A stretch of DNA of 7,562 nt from the NCBI GenBank assembly GCA_035539855.1, contig DATLHO010000267.1, positions 1 to 7,562 of the forward strand, read 5' to 3'. The DNA comes from DATLHO01 sp035539855. GTDB lineage: Bacteria > Bacteroidota > Ignavibacteria > OLB7. Positions 1 through 6,933 of this stretch are shown here, piece after piece (position 1 is the first letter of the stretch; each line of letters opens with the position of its first letter). The position numbers and the translations under genes are program-made. A model generated the notes under the pieces. That model was not told where the DNA came from. It saw nothing but the letters and a program-made list of their open reading frames with translations, and did no database searches.

Positions 1-624
1 GCGTTCCAGTACGCCGGTCACGGCACGCAGGTGCCGGACGTCAGCGGCGACGAGAAGTCCGACGATCCGCGTACCGCGAAGCAGGACGAGGCGCTCTGTC
101 CGTTCGATCTCGACCTCGGACACCTGCTGATCGACGACGACGTCGCGACGATCCTCGCGCGCGCGAAGCCGGGCGTGAACGTCACGCTGTTCATCGACTG
201 CTGCCACTCGGGGACGATCTCGCGCTTCGGCGTCGCGGGCGCCAACGGCGCGACGGGCGACGACTCGCGGGCGCGCTTCATCGTCGCCAGCGACGCGCTC
301 GTGGCGAAGCACCTCGAGTTCCGCGCGACGCTCGAGGGGACCGGCTCACGCGCGGCCAAGCGGCCGCACGCGGCGGTGCTGTTCTCGGCGTGCAAGTCGT
401 GGGAGGTTGCGTGGGAGAAGAACGGGCAGGGGGATTTCACCCGGCTCGCAACAGGCATCCTCACGAAGGGGATTGCGGGATTGACCGTCGAGAAATTCCA
501 GGCGGCCGTCACGAGCGCGTTCGGATCATCGCCGCGGCAGCATCCCGATCTCGACTGCCCGCCCGCCGCGAAGTCGATGCTGTTGCTGGGCGGCATCCGC
601 ACGGCGGAGCCCGTCGCCGTATGA
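1..624 (+). CDS. Caspase-family (metacaspase type I-like) cysteine peptidase, 5' partial
   Basis: The reading frame is open from base 1, so the N-terminus lies outside the window; 207 codons remain before TGA at 622-624. Both halves of the caspase catalytic dyad are visible. The His motif YAGHG is at visible residues 4-8 (His7), and the Cys motif DCCHSG is at residues 66-71, where the second Cys (Cys68, bases 202-204) is in the nucleophile position. Between them are DEALCPFD (29-36) and an Asp-rich IDDD (44-47), both typical of type I metacaspases, in which such aspartates bind calcium. Asp66, two residues before the nucleophile, matches the S1-pocket acid that gives metacaspases specificity for Arg or Lys. 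The expected activity is therefore cleavage after basic residues rather than after Asp. No membrane segment is visible in this part. The gene overlaps the next one by 4 bp, which suggests one operon and coupled translation. Family assignment is firm; the biological role is unknown. Confidence 0.9.
   Translation, partial: AFQYAGHGTQVPDVSGDEKSDDPRTAKQDEALCPFDLDLGHLLIDDDVATILARAKPGVNVTLFIDCCHSGTISRFGVAGANGATGDDSRARFIVASDALVAKHLEFRATLEGTGSRAAKRPHAAVLFSACKSWEVAWEKNGQGDFTRLATGILTKGIAGLTVEKFQAAVTSAFGSSPRQHPDLDCPPAAKSMLLLGGIRTAEPVAV
621..624 (+). promoter_or_regulatory. ATGA stop/start overlap coupling the two protease genes
   Basis: The A at 621 begins the metallopeptidase ATG, while TGA at 622-624 ends the metacaspase gene. 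Such four-base overlaps usually mean that a ribosome finishing the first gene re-initiates on the second, giving linked amounts of both proteins. Only a weak purine-rich stretch (CGGAG, 605-609) lies 11 bases upstream, which fits coupling rather than independent initiation. Confidence 0.8.
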
Positions 625-2552
625 ACGACACGACACAGGCGGCCGCGGCTACCGCTCAGACACGCGACGACGAGCCGGCGGCGGGTCCGTCGGCTCCCCC
701 GATCACGGGCGACCGCTTCTGCATCGGACCGCGCGTGCTCCGCGCGTGCATGGCGCAGGCATACGAGCGCGAGCCGGGCGATCCGCTGTATCGTCCGCTG
801 CGGATCTTCGCGCTGGACCCTGCCAGCTCTCGTCTCGACGGCGCGGTCGCGACGGTCAACGTGCCGTACGAGCCGCTCGCGCGCGGACCCGTCGGGCGGC
901 TCTTCGCGGTCGACTCGCTCGATCCGGCGCAGGGAGCGCGCTATCGTCGCGCCGATCTCGAGGATCACTTCGTGCTGATGAGCGATGGCCGCGCGCCGTC
1001 GCCGTCGGATCCGGAGTTCCATCAGCAGATGGTCTACGCGGTCTGCTCGCTCGTCTACGCCGCGTTCCGCACGGCGCTCGGGCGGCAGATTGCGTGGGGA
1101 TTCACCCGCGGCGAGACGGCCGACGCGAAGGAGGGGCAGTTGCTGATCCGTCCGTTCGGACTCGAGGGACGCAACGCGTACTACGAGAAGGAGACCGGCG
1201 AGCTGAGCTTCGGCTACTTCCGCGCGCCCGAGAGCGTCGGCGGGATGAACCTGCCCGGCGGGTACGTCTTCACGTCGCTGTCGCACGACATCGTCGCGCA
1301 CGAAGTGACGCACGCGCTGCTCGACGGACTGCGCGCGCACTTCTCGTTCCCGAGCGGACCCGACGTCCTTGCGTTCCACGAGTCGTTCGCGGACCTCGTC
1401 GCGGTCTTCCAGCGCTTCAGCTACAAGGACGTCGTGCGCCGTGCGGTGCAGCGCTCGCGCGGCAGCGTTGGACGCGCCGCGATGCTCACCGACATCGCGC
1501 GGCAGTTCGGCCAGACGCGCGACGCCGCCGACACGCAGCACGCGCTGCGCACGGTGATCGACACCGGCACGGGACCCGACGGCAAGGCGCTCGAGCCGAT
1601 GCGACTGGAGCCGCAGACGCTCGAGCCGCACGCGCGCGGATCGGTGCTCACCTCGGCGGTCTTCGACGCGTTCCTGCAGATCTTCCAGCGCAAGACCGAG
1701 CGCTACCTGAAGCTCGCGACCAACGGCACGGGCGTGCTTCCCGAGGGGGATCTCTCGGACGCGCTGCTCGACGCGCTCGCCAACGAGGCGAGCCAGCTCG
1801 CGTCGCAGATCCTGACGGTGCTCATCCGCTCGATCGACTACTGTCCTCCGGTCGATCTCGAGTTCGGCGAGTTCCTGCGCGCGGTGCTCACGGCCGACCA
1901 CGACGTCGTCGCGGACGATCCGTGGGGATACCGCGAGGCGTTCATCCAGGCGTTCGCGCGGCGCGGCATCTACCCCGGCGGCGTCGACTCGCTGGCCGAA
2001 GACGCGCTGTACTGGCGCGGGCCGCAGGCCGCGCTGCCGGCGCAGAACGACCTCGCGTTCGGCAGTCTGAAATTCGACGGCGATCCCGGCCGTCCCGCCG
2101 GCTACGACGAGCTCACACGCCAGGCGCGCGCGCTCGGCGCGTTCGTCGCGCAGCCGGAGAACCTCGCGCACTTCGGCCTCGCCGCCGAGGACGACCCCGA
2201 GCTCGGCGACGATCTCGTCGACCCGCCGGTCGTCGAGTCGATCCGCTCGTCGCGCCGGGCGGGTCCCGACGGCCAGGTCGTCTTCGACCTCGTCGCCGAG
2301 GTCACGCAGCGCCGCATCGTCCGATCGCGCGAGCAGCCGGACATGGTGTTCTTCGGAGGCGCGACGATCATCCTGAGTCCGCGCGGCGAGGTGCGCTACG
2401 TCATCTCGAAGTCCGTGCTCAACGACTCGCGCATCGAGCGCCAGCGCGCGTTCGTCGCCAGCGACGCCGGCCGCCGGCTGTGGATGCACGACGACGACCG
2501 CACCGAGCCGCGTCCCGGCACGCTGCGGCTGGTCCACGACGAGGAGGATTGA
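621..2552 (+). CDS. Thermolysin-like (gluzincin) zinc metallopeptidase, no signal peptide
   Basis: A 643-residue protein. The zinc motif HEVTH lies at residues 227-231. It is followed 22 residues later by HESFADL (253-259), whose Glu254 and Asp258 match the ExxxD third-ligand motif of thermolysin-like M4 peptidases. His337 in the stretch HARGSVLTSAVF aligns with the family pattern HxNSGxxNxAxY, so it is a candidate for the transition-state His (His231 of thermolysin). Unlike secreted M4 enzymes, no signal peptide or membrane segment is seen: the N-terminus is an Ala/Thr-rich, probably disordered tail of about 25 residues. Residues 30-210 could act as a prodomain, and the last 90 or so residues (from about 550) look like a beta-rich domain I cannot assign. 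A basic linker, RSSRRAG (542-548), separates the two parts. The ATG at 621 overlaps the metacaspase stop as ATGA. The frame is open further upstream, but that would run inside the metacaspase gene, so 621 is preferred. The substrate is unknown. Confidence 0.85.
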   Translation: MNDTTQAAAATAQTRDDEPAAGPSAPPITGDRFCIGPRVLRACMAQAYEREPGDPLYRPLRIFALDPASSRLDGAVATVNVPYEPLARGPVGRLFAVDSLDPAQGARYRRADLEDHFVLMSDGRAPSPSDPEFHQQMVYAVCSLVYAAFRTALGRQIAWGFTRGETADAKEGQLLIRPFGLEGRNAYYEKETGELSFGYFRAPESVGGMNLPGGYVFTSLSHDIVAHEVTHALLDGLRAHFSFPSGPDVLAFHESFADLVAVFQRFSYKDVVRRAVQRSRGSVGRAAMLTDIARQFGQTRDAADTQHALRTVIDTGTGPDGKALEPMRLEPQTLEPHARGSVLTSAVFDAFLQIFQRKTERYLKLATNGTGVLPEGDLSDALLDALANEASQLASQILTVLIRSIDYCPPVDLEFGEFLRAVLTADHDVVADDPWGYREAFIQAFARRGIYPGGVDSLAEDALYWRGPQAALPAQNDLAFGSLKFDGDPGRPAGYDELTRQARALGAFVAQPENLAHFGLAAEDDPELGDDLVDPPVVESIRSSRRAGPDGQVVFDLVAEVTQRRIVRSREQPDMVFFGGATIILSPRGEVRYVISKSVLNDSRIERQRAFVASDAGRRLWMHDDDRTEPRPGTLRLVHDEED

Positions 2553-2598
2553 CGCCGCGCCGCACACGATCATATCCCGAAGTCACATCGAGGTCCCG

Positions 2599-2919
2599 AT
2601 GCCGAGAGCTCTCTCCCTTCTCCTTCCCCCGCTTCTCTCCGCGCTGCTTGTTTCCGGCTGCTATCACATGCGCGTCACGACGAACAACGCCGATCCGGTG
2701 ACCGAGGGCTCCGAGACGGTGCACGTGCTGGCGTGGGGACTGGTGCAGCCCGCGCCGGTGACCGCGTCGCCGTGCGCGAGCAACAACCTCGACGAGGTGC
2801 GCGTGCACTCGAACCTCGCGTTCGCGCTGGCGACGGTGGTGACGCTCGGCTTCTACATGCCGCTGACGCTCGAGTGGCGATGCGCGGAGGTGCAGGATAG
2901 TGTGCGGGATTTCGAGTGA
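2599..2919 (+). CDS. Bor/Iss-like small outer-membrane lipoprotein
   Basis: A 106-residue protein with an N-terminal hydrophobic stretch (residues 4-18) ending in the lipobox VSGC, so Cys21 should be lipidated after signal peptidase II cleavage. Residue 22 is Tyr, not Asp, which favours the outer membrane where Lol-type sorting applies. The mature part resembles the Bor (phage lambda) / Iss lipoprotein family as I recall it: a VHVLAWGL segment (41-48) in the place of Bor's HHFFVSGIG, a Cys at 59, and a C-terminal TLGFYMPL...C block (82-95) matching Bor's TLGIYTPL...C. Bor and Iss are linked to serum resistance in enteric bacteria; that role cannot be carried over here. The start is supported by GAGGT at 2590-2594, four bases upstream of the ATG. 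The gene follows the metallopeptidase by 46 bp on the same strand, so read-through is possible, but the functions look unrelated. Confidence 0.75.
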   Translation: MPRALSLLLPPLLSALLVSGCYHMRVTTNNADPVTEGSETVHVLAWGLVQPAPVTASPCASNNLDEVRVHSNLAFALATVVTLGFYMPLTLEWRCAEVQDSVRDFE

Positions 2920-2953
2920 CGGGGGGACGTCCGGCACCAATAGTGCCCGCGAC

Positions 2954-3082
2954 TGTCATCCCCTTGGGGATCTTCGGTGCGACGGCCGCATGTGGGGCGG
3001 TGGGGTGATGCGTCGGCGCTCCCATCGCGACATGCGGTGATGCGCATCCTAGGAAAGATCCCCTGGCGAGGATGACAGGGCG
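2954..3082 (+). repeat. Palindromic intergenic repeat, copy 1 (long form)
   Basis: The ends form an imperfect inverted repeat: TGTCATCC...GGGGATCTT at 2954-2974 against AAGATCCCC...GGATGACA at 3055-3077. The pairing extends inward (for example CGCATGT at 2987-2993 with ACATGCG at 3030-3036), so the whole unit can fold into a long stem with a loop of about 36 bases. The left end contains a perfect 14-bp palindrome, ATCCCCTTGGGGAT (2958-2971). Bases 3021-3082 align without gaps to 7470-7531, with 53 of 62 positions identical, and 2954-2972 aligns to 7448-7466 with 15 of 19 identical. No target-site duplication is visible. The unit lies between the lipoprotein stop and the oxidase start and may act as a terminator or RNA-stabilising hairpin for the gene upstream. 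Confidence 0.8.
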
Positions 3083-3099
3083 CGCTCCTCAAATGATTC

Positions 3100-3104
3100 G
3101 AGGA
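3100..3104 (+). promoter_or_regulatory. Ribosome binding site deciding a TTG start
   Basis: GAGGA at 3100-3104 lies seven bases before TTG at 3112. No in-frame ATG or GTG nearby has a comparable Shine-Dalgarno sequence: the GTG at 3142 lacks one, and the ATG at 3093 is in another frame. This supports a TTG start for the oxidase. Confidence 0.6.
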
Positions 3105-3111
3105 TTCCTTC

Positions 3112-4644
3112 TTGCTATCACTTCCACCGACTCCGACGCCCGTGCACTTCCGTCCGTTGACGGAGTGGCGTAATCGTCATGGCAACGTGACGCAGCGGAT
3201 TCTCGGGTTCTATGATCTCGAGAATCGTCCGCAGACCAATGACATCGCGGGGGATTTTCGTGCGGCGGCACTGACGCTGTCGATGATGATCGACGCGGCG
3301 GCGAGCGCCGGCGTGCGGCTGCGCGGACTCGGCGGCACGTGGTCGCTGTCGACGTGCGCCGCGGCCGACGGATACGTGGTCAACACGAAGCCGCTGCGCA
3401 TGCGATCGCGGCTGCCGGAGCCGATGGTCTCGAGCGCGTATCGCGGCAGCTTCCGCGATCTGCTGCTGGTGCAGTGCGGCACGTCGATCCAGAAACTCAA
3501 CGACGACCTGCGCGCGATGCGACGCTCGCTCAAGACCAGCGGCGCCAGCAACGGACAGACGATCGTCGGCGCGATGTCGACCGGGACGCACGGCTCGCGC
3601 TACGCGTTCGGTGCGATCCAGGACTATGTCGTCGCGATGCACATCGCCGTCGGCGGCGGTCGACATATCTGGCTCGAGCGTGCGAGCGCGCCGGTGACCT
3701 CGTCGCTGTTCATCAACCGTCTCGGCGCGACGCTCGTGCGCGACGACGCGATCTTCAACGCGGCGGTCGTGAGCTTCGGGAGCATGGGGTTCATCCATGC
3801 GGTGGTGATCGAGACCGAGCCGCTGTACGTGCTCGAGATGAGCCGCTTCCGCGTGCCGATCGACGGGGCACTGCGGCGCGCGCTGACGACGCTGGATCTG
3901 TCGGCCGTGCGCCTGCCACATCCGGACGAGGCGCCGCTGCATTTCGAGGCGCTCGTCAACGCGCACGACATCGACGGCGGCGCCTACATCACGACGATGT
4001 ACCGCCGGCCCGGCGACACGCCGTACACGCCGCCATCGACCGATGCGCCCGCGTTCGGACCGGGCGACGACATCCTCGGCGTGATCGGCGCCGTCGCCAA
4101 TCTGCTGCCCGGACCCGTCCCTGCGATAATCAACGGACTCGCGAGCCAGTTCTACAAAACGACCGAGCGGCCGGTCTGGGGAACCCACGGCGAGATCTTC
4201 TCCGGCACCGACGTCCGCCACGGCGCGACGAGCACCGAGATCGGCGTCGCGCTCGAGGACACCGCCGCGGCGCTCGAGGTGACGCTCGAGGCCGAGCGCG
4301 CCGCGGGTCCGTTCGCGGGCTTCATCGCGATGCGCTTCGTGCGCGGATCGGACGCGACGCTCGCGTTCACGCGCTTCCCGATGACGTGTACGATCGAGCT
4401 GCCCGGCGCCGAGACGCGCGACACGCTCCGCTTCTTCGAAGCGACGTTCAACGGACTCGAGCGTGCCGGCATCGCGCACACGCTGCACTGGGGTCAGGTC
4501 GGCAACTATTCGCCGCAGAAGGTGCTCTCAATGTACGGCCCGGCACGCGTCGACTCCTGGAAGCGCGCGCGGGCGTTCCTGCTCGACGAGCCGGCGAGGG
4601 CGGTGTTTGCGAACGACTTCGTGAAGATGTGCGGGCTGGGGTGA
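3112..4644 (+). CDS. FAD-binding PCMH-type oxidase/dehydrogenase (sugar-1,4-lactone oxidase-like)
   Basis: A 510-residue protein of the vanillyl-alcohol oxidase / PCMH flavoprotein superfamily. The FAD domain spans about residues 45-235. It shows the first nucleotide-binding loop RLRGLGGTWS (69-78), a CGTSIQKLND segment (122-131) and the hallmark TSGASNGQTIVGAMSTGTHG (142-161), which wraps the FAD pyrophosphate. The C-terminal substrate domain ends with HWGQ (459-462) and a final FANDFVK segment (499-505). This layout is typical of D-arabinono-1,4-lactone / L-gulono-lactone / aldonolactone oxidases. In the first loop the His that carries covalent FAD in many members (GxGHS) is absent, with GGTWS in its place, so the flavin is probably bound non-covalently. 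No signal peptide is seen. The substrate cannot be read from sequence; an aldonolactone or sugar alcohol is the family-based guess. The TTG start is chosen for the GAGGA upstream. The stop lies 5 bp from the stop of the convergent BNR gene. Confidence 0.85.
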   Translation: MLSLPPTPTPVHFRPLTEWRNRHGNVTQRILGFYDLENRPQTNDIAGDFRAAALTLSMMIDAAASAGVRLRGLGGTWSLSTCAAADGYVVNTKPLRMRSRLPEPMVSSAYRGSFRDLLLVQCGTSIQKLNDDLRAMRRSLKTSGASNGQTIVGAMSTGTHGSRYAFGAIQDYVVAMHIAVGGGRHIWLERASAPVTSSLFINRLGATLVRDDAIFNAAVVSFGSMGFIHAVVIETEPLYVLEMSRFRVPIDGALRRALTTLDLSAVRLPHPDEAPLHFEALVNAHDIDGGAYITTMYRRPGDTPYTPPSTDAPAFGPGDDILGVIGAVANLLPGPVPAIINGLASQFYKTTERPVWGTHGEIFSGTDVRHGATSTEIGVALEDTAAALEVTLEAERAAGPFAGFIAMRFVRGSDATLAFTRFPMTCTIELPGAETRDTLRFFEATFNGLERAGIAHTLHWGQVGNYSPQKVLSMYGPARVDSWKRARAFLLDEPARAVFANDFVKMCGLG

Positions 4645-4649
4645 GGCTG

Positions 4650-6791
4650 CTAGTGAACCACCTCGATCATGGTCGAGCCTCGTTCGCTCCCCGCTGTCGC
4701 GAAGAGGAAGTAGCGCCCCGCCGGCACGCTCGAGAGCTCGAGCGTCAACTGCTGTTGTCCGCGATGATCGGGCTCGGCTCCCCGGAAGACCTCGACCTCA
4801 CGATAGAGCAGATCAAAGACACGTACGATCACCTTCTGGCCGTTCGGATTGTCGATGTCGACCCGCAGGCTTCCTCCAGTCGGATTCGGCCCGACTGCGA
4901 ACGCAAAGCGTGGTGGTGGCACGTTGCGCCGACTGGGTGCCGCCGACGTCGATTCCCGGGTTCTGACGATCCGTCCACCGAGGATTCCCGCATAGATCCG
5001 ACCCGTGCTGTCGAGTGCAAACGTCCGCACTTCTCCGGGCACCTCTGTCTGCTCGGTCCACGAGACGCCGCGGTCGGTTGACACGTAGAGATTGGCCAGC
5101 GGTTCGTAGCCATTCCCGGCAACAACCAGGATCGCTCCGCGAGGATTGACGAGCATACGTCCAAACTGTCCGAGCGAATCTGATCCGACCGGAAGTCGAT
5201 GCCAGCTTCTTCCCGTGTCGATGCTCCGATAGACGCCTTGATAGGTTGACGCGTAGATGAAGCCCAGTTCATCGACCCCGAGATCATGAGTGCGACGAAC
5301 ACCTGTGGTGGGCAGTCCGTTGCCCGCCTCCTCCCATTCAAGGCCCCCGTCGGTCGATCGGAACATCATGAAGTCGACTCCTCCGGTGAACAACTGTCCG
5401 GATGGGTGCGCGGTGATTGCTGAAAGGCCGAAGCCGCCCAGACGGGGCCACCCCCACTCCGTGCTTCCCTCTCGAACGGCGTACAATCCGTTGACGGTCG
5501 TCGCCAGGACCTTTCCGGTTGATCTATCGATCTCAGCATCAGTTAGCGTCCTCCCGAACGCCCCAAGGCCGTCCACTTCGACGCGCCACGTCGCACCGTT
5601 GTCCGTGCTTTGGATACCGCCGGCGACGATCCAGCCGTCGTCGGTGACGGCAATGGGAAACACGGGAAGGGGCGACTTCGGAACAGGTAGCTGAGACCAC
5701 TCATTGGTGCCAGCGGCCGCGCGGTACAGTTGCTTCGAGGTTGCCGCATAAATTTGATTGTCGCGATCAACGGCAATCACCGGCGAGGTGTTTCCCAGGG
5801 CAGTCAACCCAATGTTCGACGACGTAAAGGTCATACCGCCGTCGGACGAGATCTCGATGCCGTAATCATCAAACCCGGCGAGAATCTCCTGCGGGCTGAG
5901 AGCCAGCAGGTCTTGTGGACCGGCGCCGAGGCTCACGCCGGTCGGCCTCCACGTGTCGCCGTTATCCGAGGTCGAATAGACGTCACCGCTGTCGCCTGCA
6001 GCTAGAAGCCGCCGCTCGCCCGCCAGGGTAATCATCCACGATCTCGAGCTCGCGTCGAGCCCGTCGATCTGGCTCGACCATGTGGTTCCATCATCGGTGG
6101 AGCGCAGGATGCCGACCCTGTAACCGGCGCCGAAGATCGTGCCGTCGGACGCGACAAGAAGGCGCTGAATCGTACCGTACGAGCCACCGACGCTGTCGGC
6201 GATGAGCCCCCAGTTGCGGCCATTGTCCTCGGACCGGTAAAGCGTCCGGTCGGCAGCCATGACAAGGGCGCCGCTATCGGTAAGCGTCAATGCCGTCGGC
6301 AACGCAGGAACCGTGTCCCCTAACTGCACCCATGTGATTCCGTGGTCCGATGAACGGAACGAGCCCTCTGAGTTCACCAGATATGCCGTGGCGCGTGTAT
6401 CGTCGATTGAGATCTGCCCCTTGGCCGCTACGCTATCCCATGTCGCGCCGGCGTCGCTCGATGCGAAGACCCCCTGATACGTCTCAGCCAACAGGAACTC
6501 GCCCGAGGCAAACGAATGGAGTTCCACGACGCTGGAGGTGATGCCACTGCGTTCCGCGCCCGCCCAGGTCGCGCCGCGATCGGTGGACCGAAAGACCCCC
6601 GAGTCGTACGTTCCTGCGAAGACTCTGGCGCCGCTTGTGTCGCTCGACAATGAGAGAACTGACCCGCCGAATAGTTGTCCGGCGGGTTCCCAGGACAGCT
6701 GTTGAGCGTCGGCGCTGGTCCCAAGCAGCGCGGCGAAGAACATGACAGCCAACCAAATTGTGCGAACGGACAGATCTGCGTCGTCGTTCAT
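4650..6791 (-). CDS. Exported Asp-box (BNR) beta-propeller protein with C-terminal sorting-like domain
   Basis: About 713 residues. A signal peptide (residues 1-29: hydrophobic WLAVMFFAALLG core, cleavage after ADA) leads into an array of Asp boxes of the form S/T-x-D-x-G-x-T-W at about 69, 111, 147, 187, 231, 274, 315 (Phe for Trp), 395, 479, 523 and 571. Spacing is about 40 residues, with two degenerate blades between. This is the pattern of sialidase/VPS10/YCF48-type beta-propellers; no sialidase catalytic residues were identified, so an enzyme activity is not claimed. Residues about 626-713 form a separate beta domain with GPNP (634-637), a VFDLLYREV strand and VPAGRYFLFAT near the end, matching the Por/type IX secretion C-terminal signal family. 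The protein is probably secreted or surface-attached. Starts at 6803 and 6800 are also possible, but AAAGG (6808-6804) abuts the first and is 3 bases from the second. The ATG at 6791 has about 12 bases spacing and a well-formed signal peptide. The stop is TAG at 4652-4650. Confidence 0.85.
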   Translation of the reverse strand: MNDDADLSVRTIWLAVMFFAALLGTSADAQQLSWEPAGQLFGGSVLSLSSDTSGARVFAGTYDSGVFRSTDRGATWAGAERSGITSSVVELHSFASGEFLLAETYQGVFASSDAGATWDSVAAKGQISIDDTRATAYLVNSEGSFRSSDHGITWVQLGDTVPALPTALTLTDSGALVMAADRTLYRSEDNGRNWGLIADSVGGSYGTIQRLLVASDGTIFGAGYRVGILRSTDDGTTWSSQIDGLDASSRSWMITLAGERRLLAAGDSGDVYSTSDNGDTWRPTGVSLGAGPQDLLALSPQEILAGFDDYGIEISSDGGMTFTSSNIGLTALGNTSPVIAVDRDNQIYAATSKQLYRAAAGTNEWSQLPVPKSPLPVFPIAVTDDGWIVAGGIQSTDNGATWRVEVDGLGAFGRTLTDAEIDRSTGKVLATTVNGLYAVREGSTEWGWPRLGGFGLSAITAHPSGQLFTGGVDFMMFRSTDGGLEWEEAGNGLPTTGVRRTHDLGVDELGFIYASTYQGVYRSIDTGRSWHRLPVGSDSLGQFGRMLVNPRGAILVVAGNGYEPLANLYVSTDRGVSWTEQTEVPGEVRTFALDSTGRIYAGILGGRIVRTRESTSAAPSRRNVPPPRFAFAVGPNPTGGSLRVDIDNPNGQKVIVRVFDLLYREVEVFRGAEPDHRGQQQLTLELSSVPAGRYFLFATAGSERGSTMIEVVH

Positions 6792-6882
6792 GCCGATCAT
6801 CATCCTTTATTAGATCACGTGGAGCAATACCGACTGCGACGCGACAAGATCGACGACTCGCGCGTCGCCGCTAAGACCCGGG

Positions 6883-6895
6883 CACTCGACGAGTG
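6883..6895. repeat. 13-bp palindrome between the two BNR genes
   Basis: CACTCG and CGAGTG flank a single central base. It lies in the 142-bp gap between the short and the long BNR genes. It could be a small hairpin or a protein-binding site upstream of the long gene. There is no T-run to make it a terminator, and in GC-rich DNA it may be chance. Confidence 0.25.
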
Positions 6896-6933
6896 ACTAT
6901 CGCTCAACCGGAATCGTCCGGAGAGCTGCACCC

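Noticed and set aside
18..2573. An 851-codon open frame on the - strand opposite the two protease genes
   Set aside because: It is rich in Arg, Ala, Glu and Val with no recognisable domain, as expected of the antisense frame of high-GC3 genes. The + strand frames carry clear catalytic motifs.
746..2701. A long + strand frame overlapping the metallopeptidase, ending inside the lipoprotein gene
   Set aside because: Extremely Arg/Ala-rich translation without motifs; a shifted-frame shadow of the metallopeptidase.
2853..3092. - strand open frame with a peptide like CHPRQGIFPRMRITACRD, resembled by RHPRQGIFLRVRVTASRD at 7377-7559
   Set aside because: The similarity comes from the DNA repeat being translated in both places. 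Its folding, partial copies and intergenic position indicate a repeat, not a conserved small protein.
2920..3111. A classical intrinsic terminator after the lipoprotein gene
   Set aside because: The hairpin potential belongs to the palindromic repeat and no T-run follows either arm; a terminator effect is possible but not supported.
3118..4488. A 456-codon - strand frame opposite the FAD oxidase
   Set aside because: His/Arg/Asp-rich antisense composition and no domain, while the + strand frame shows the full PCMH pattern.
3339..5081. A 580-codon + strand frame running from the oxidase gene into the BNR gene
   Set aside because: Shifted-frame shadow that crosses a convergent gene boundary; Arg-rich and without motifs.
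4650..6791. A sialidase call for the long BNR protein
   Set aside because: Asp boxes alone occur in many non-enzymatic propellers, and I could not identify the RIP motif or the catalytic Arg triad, Tyr and Glu of sialidases.
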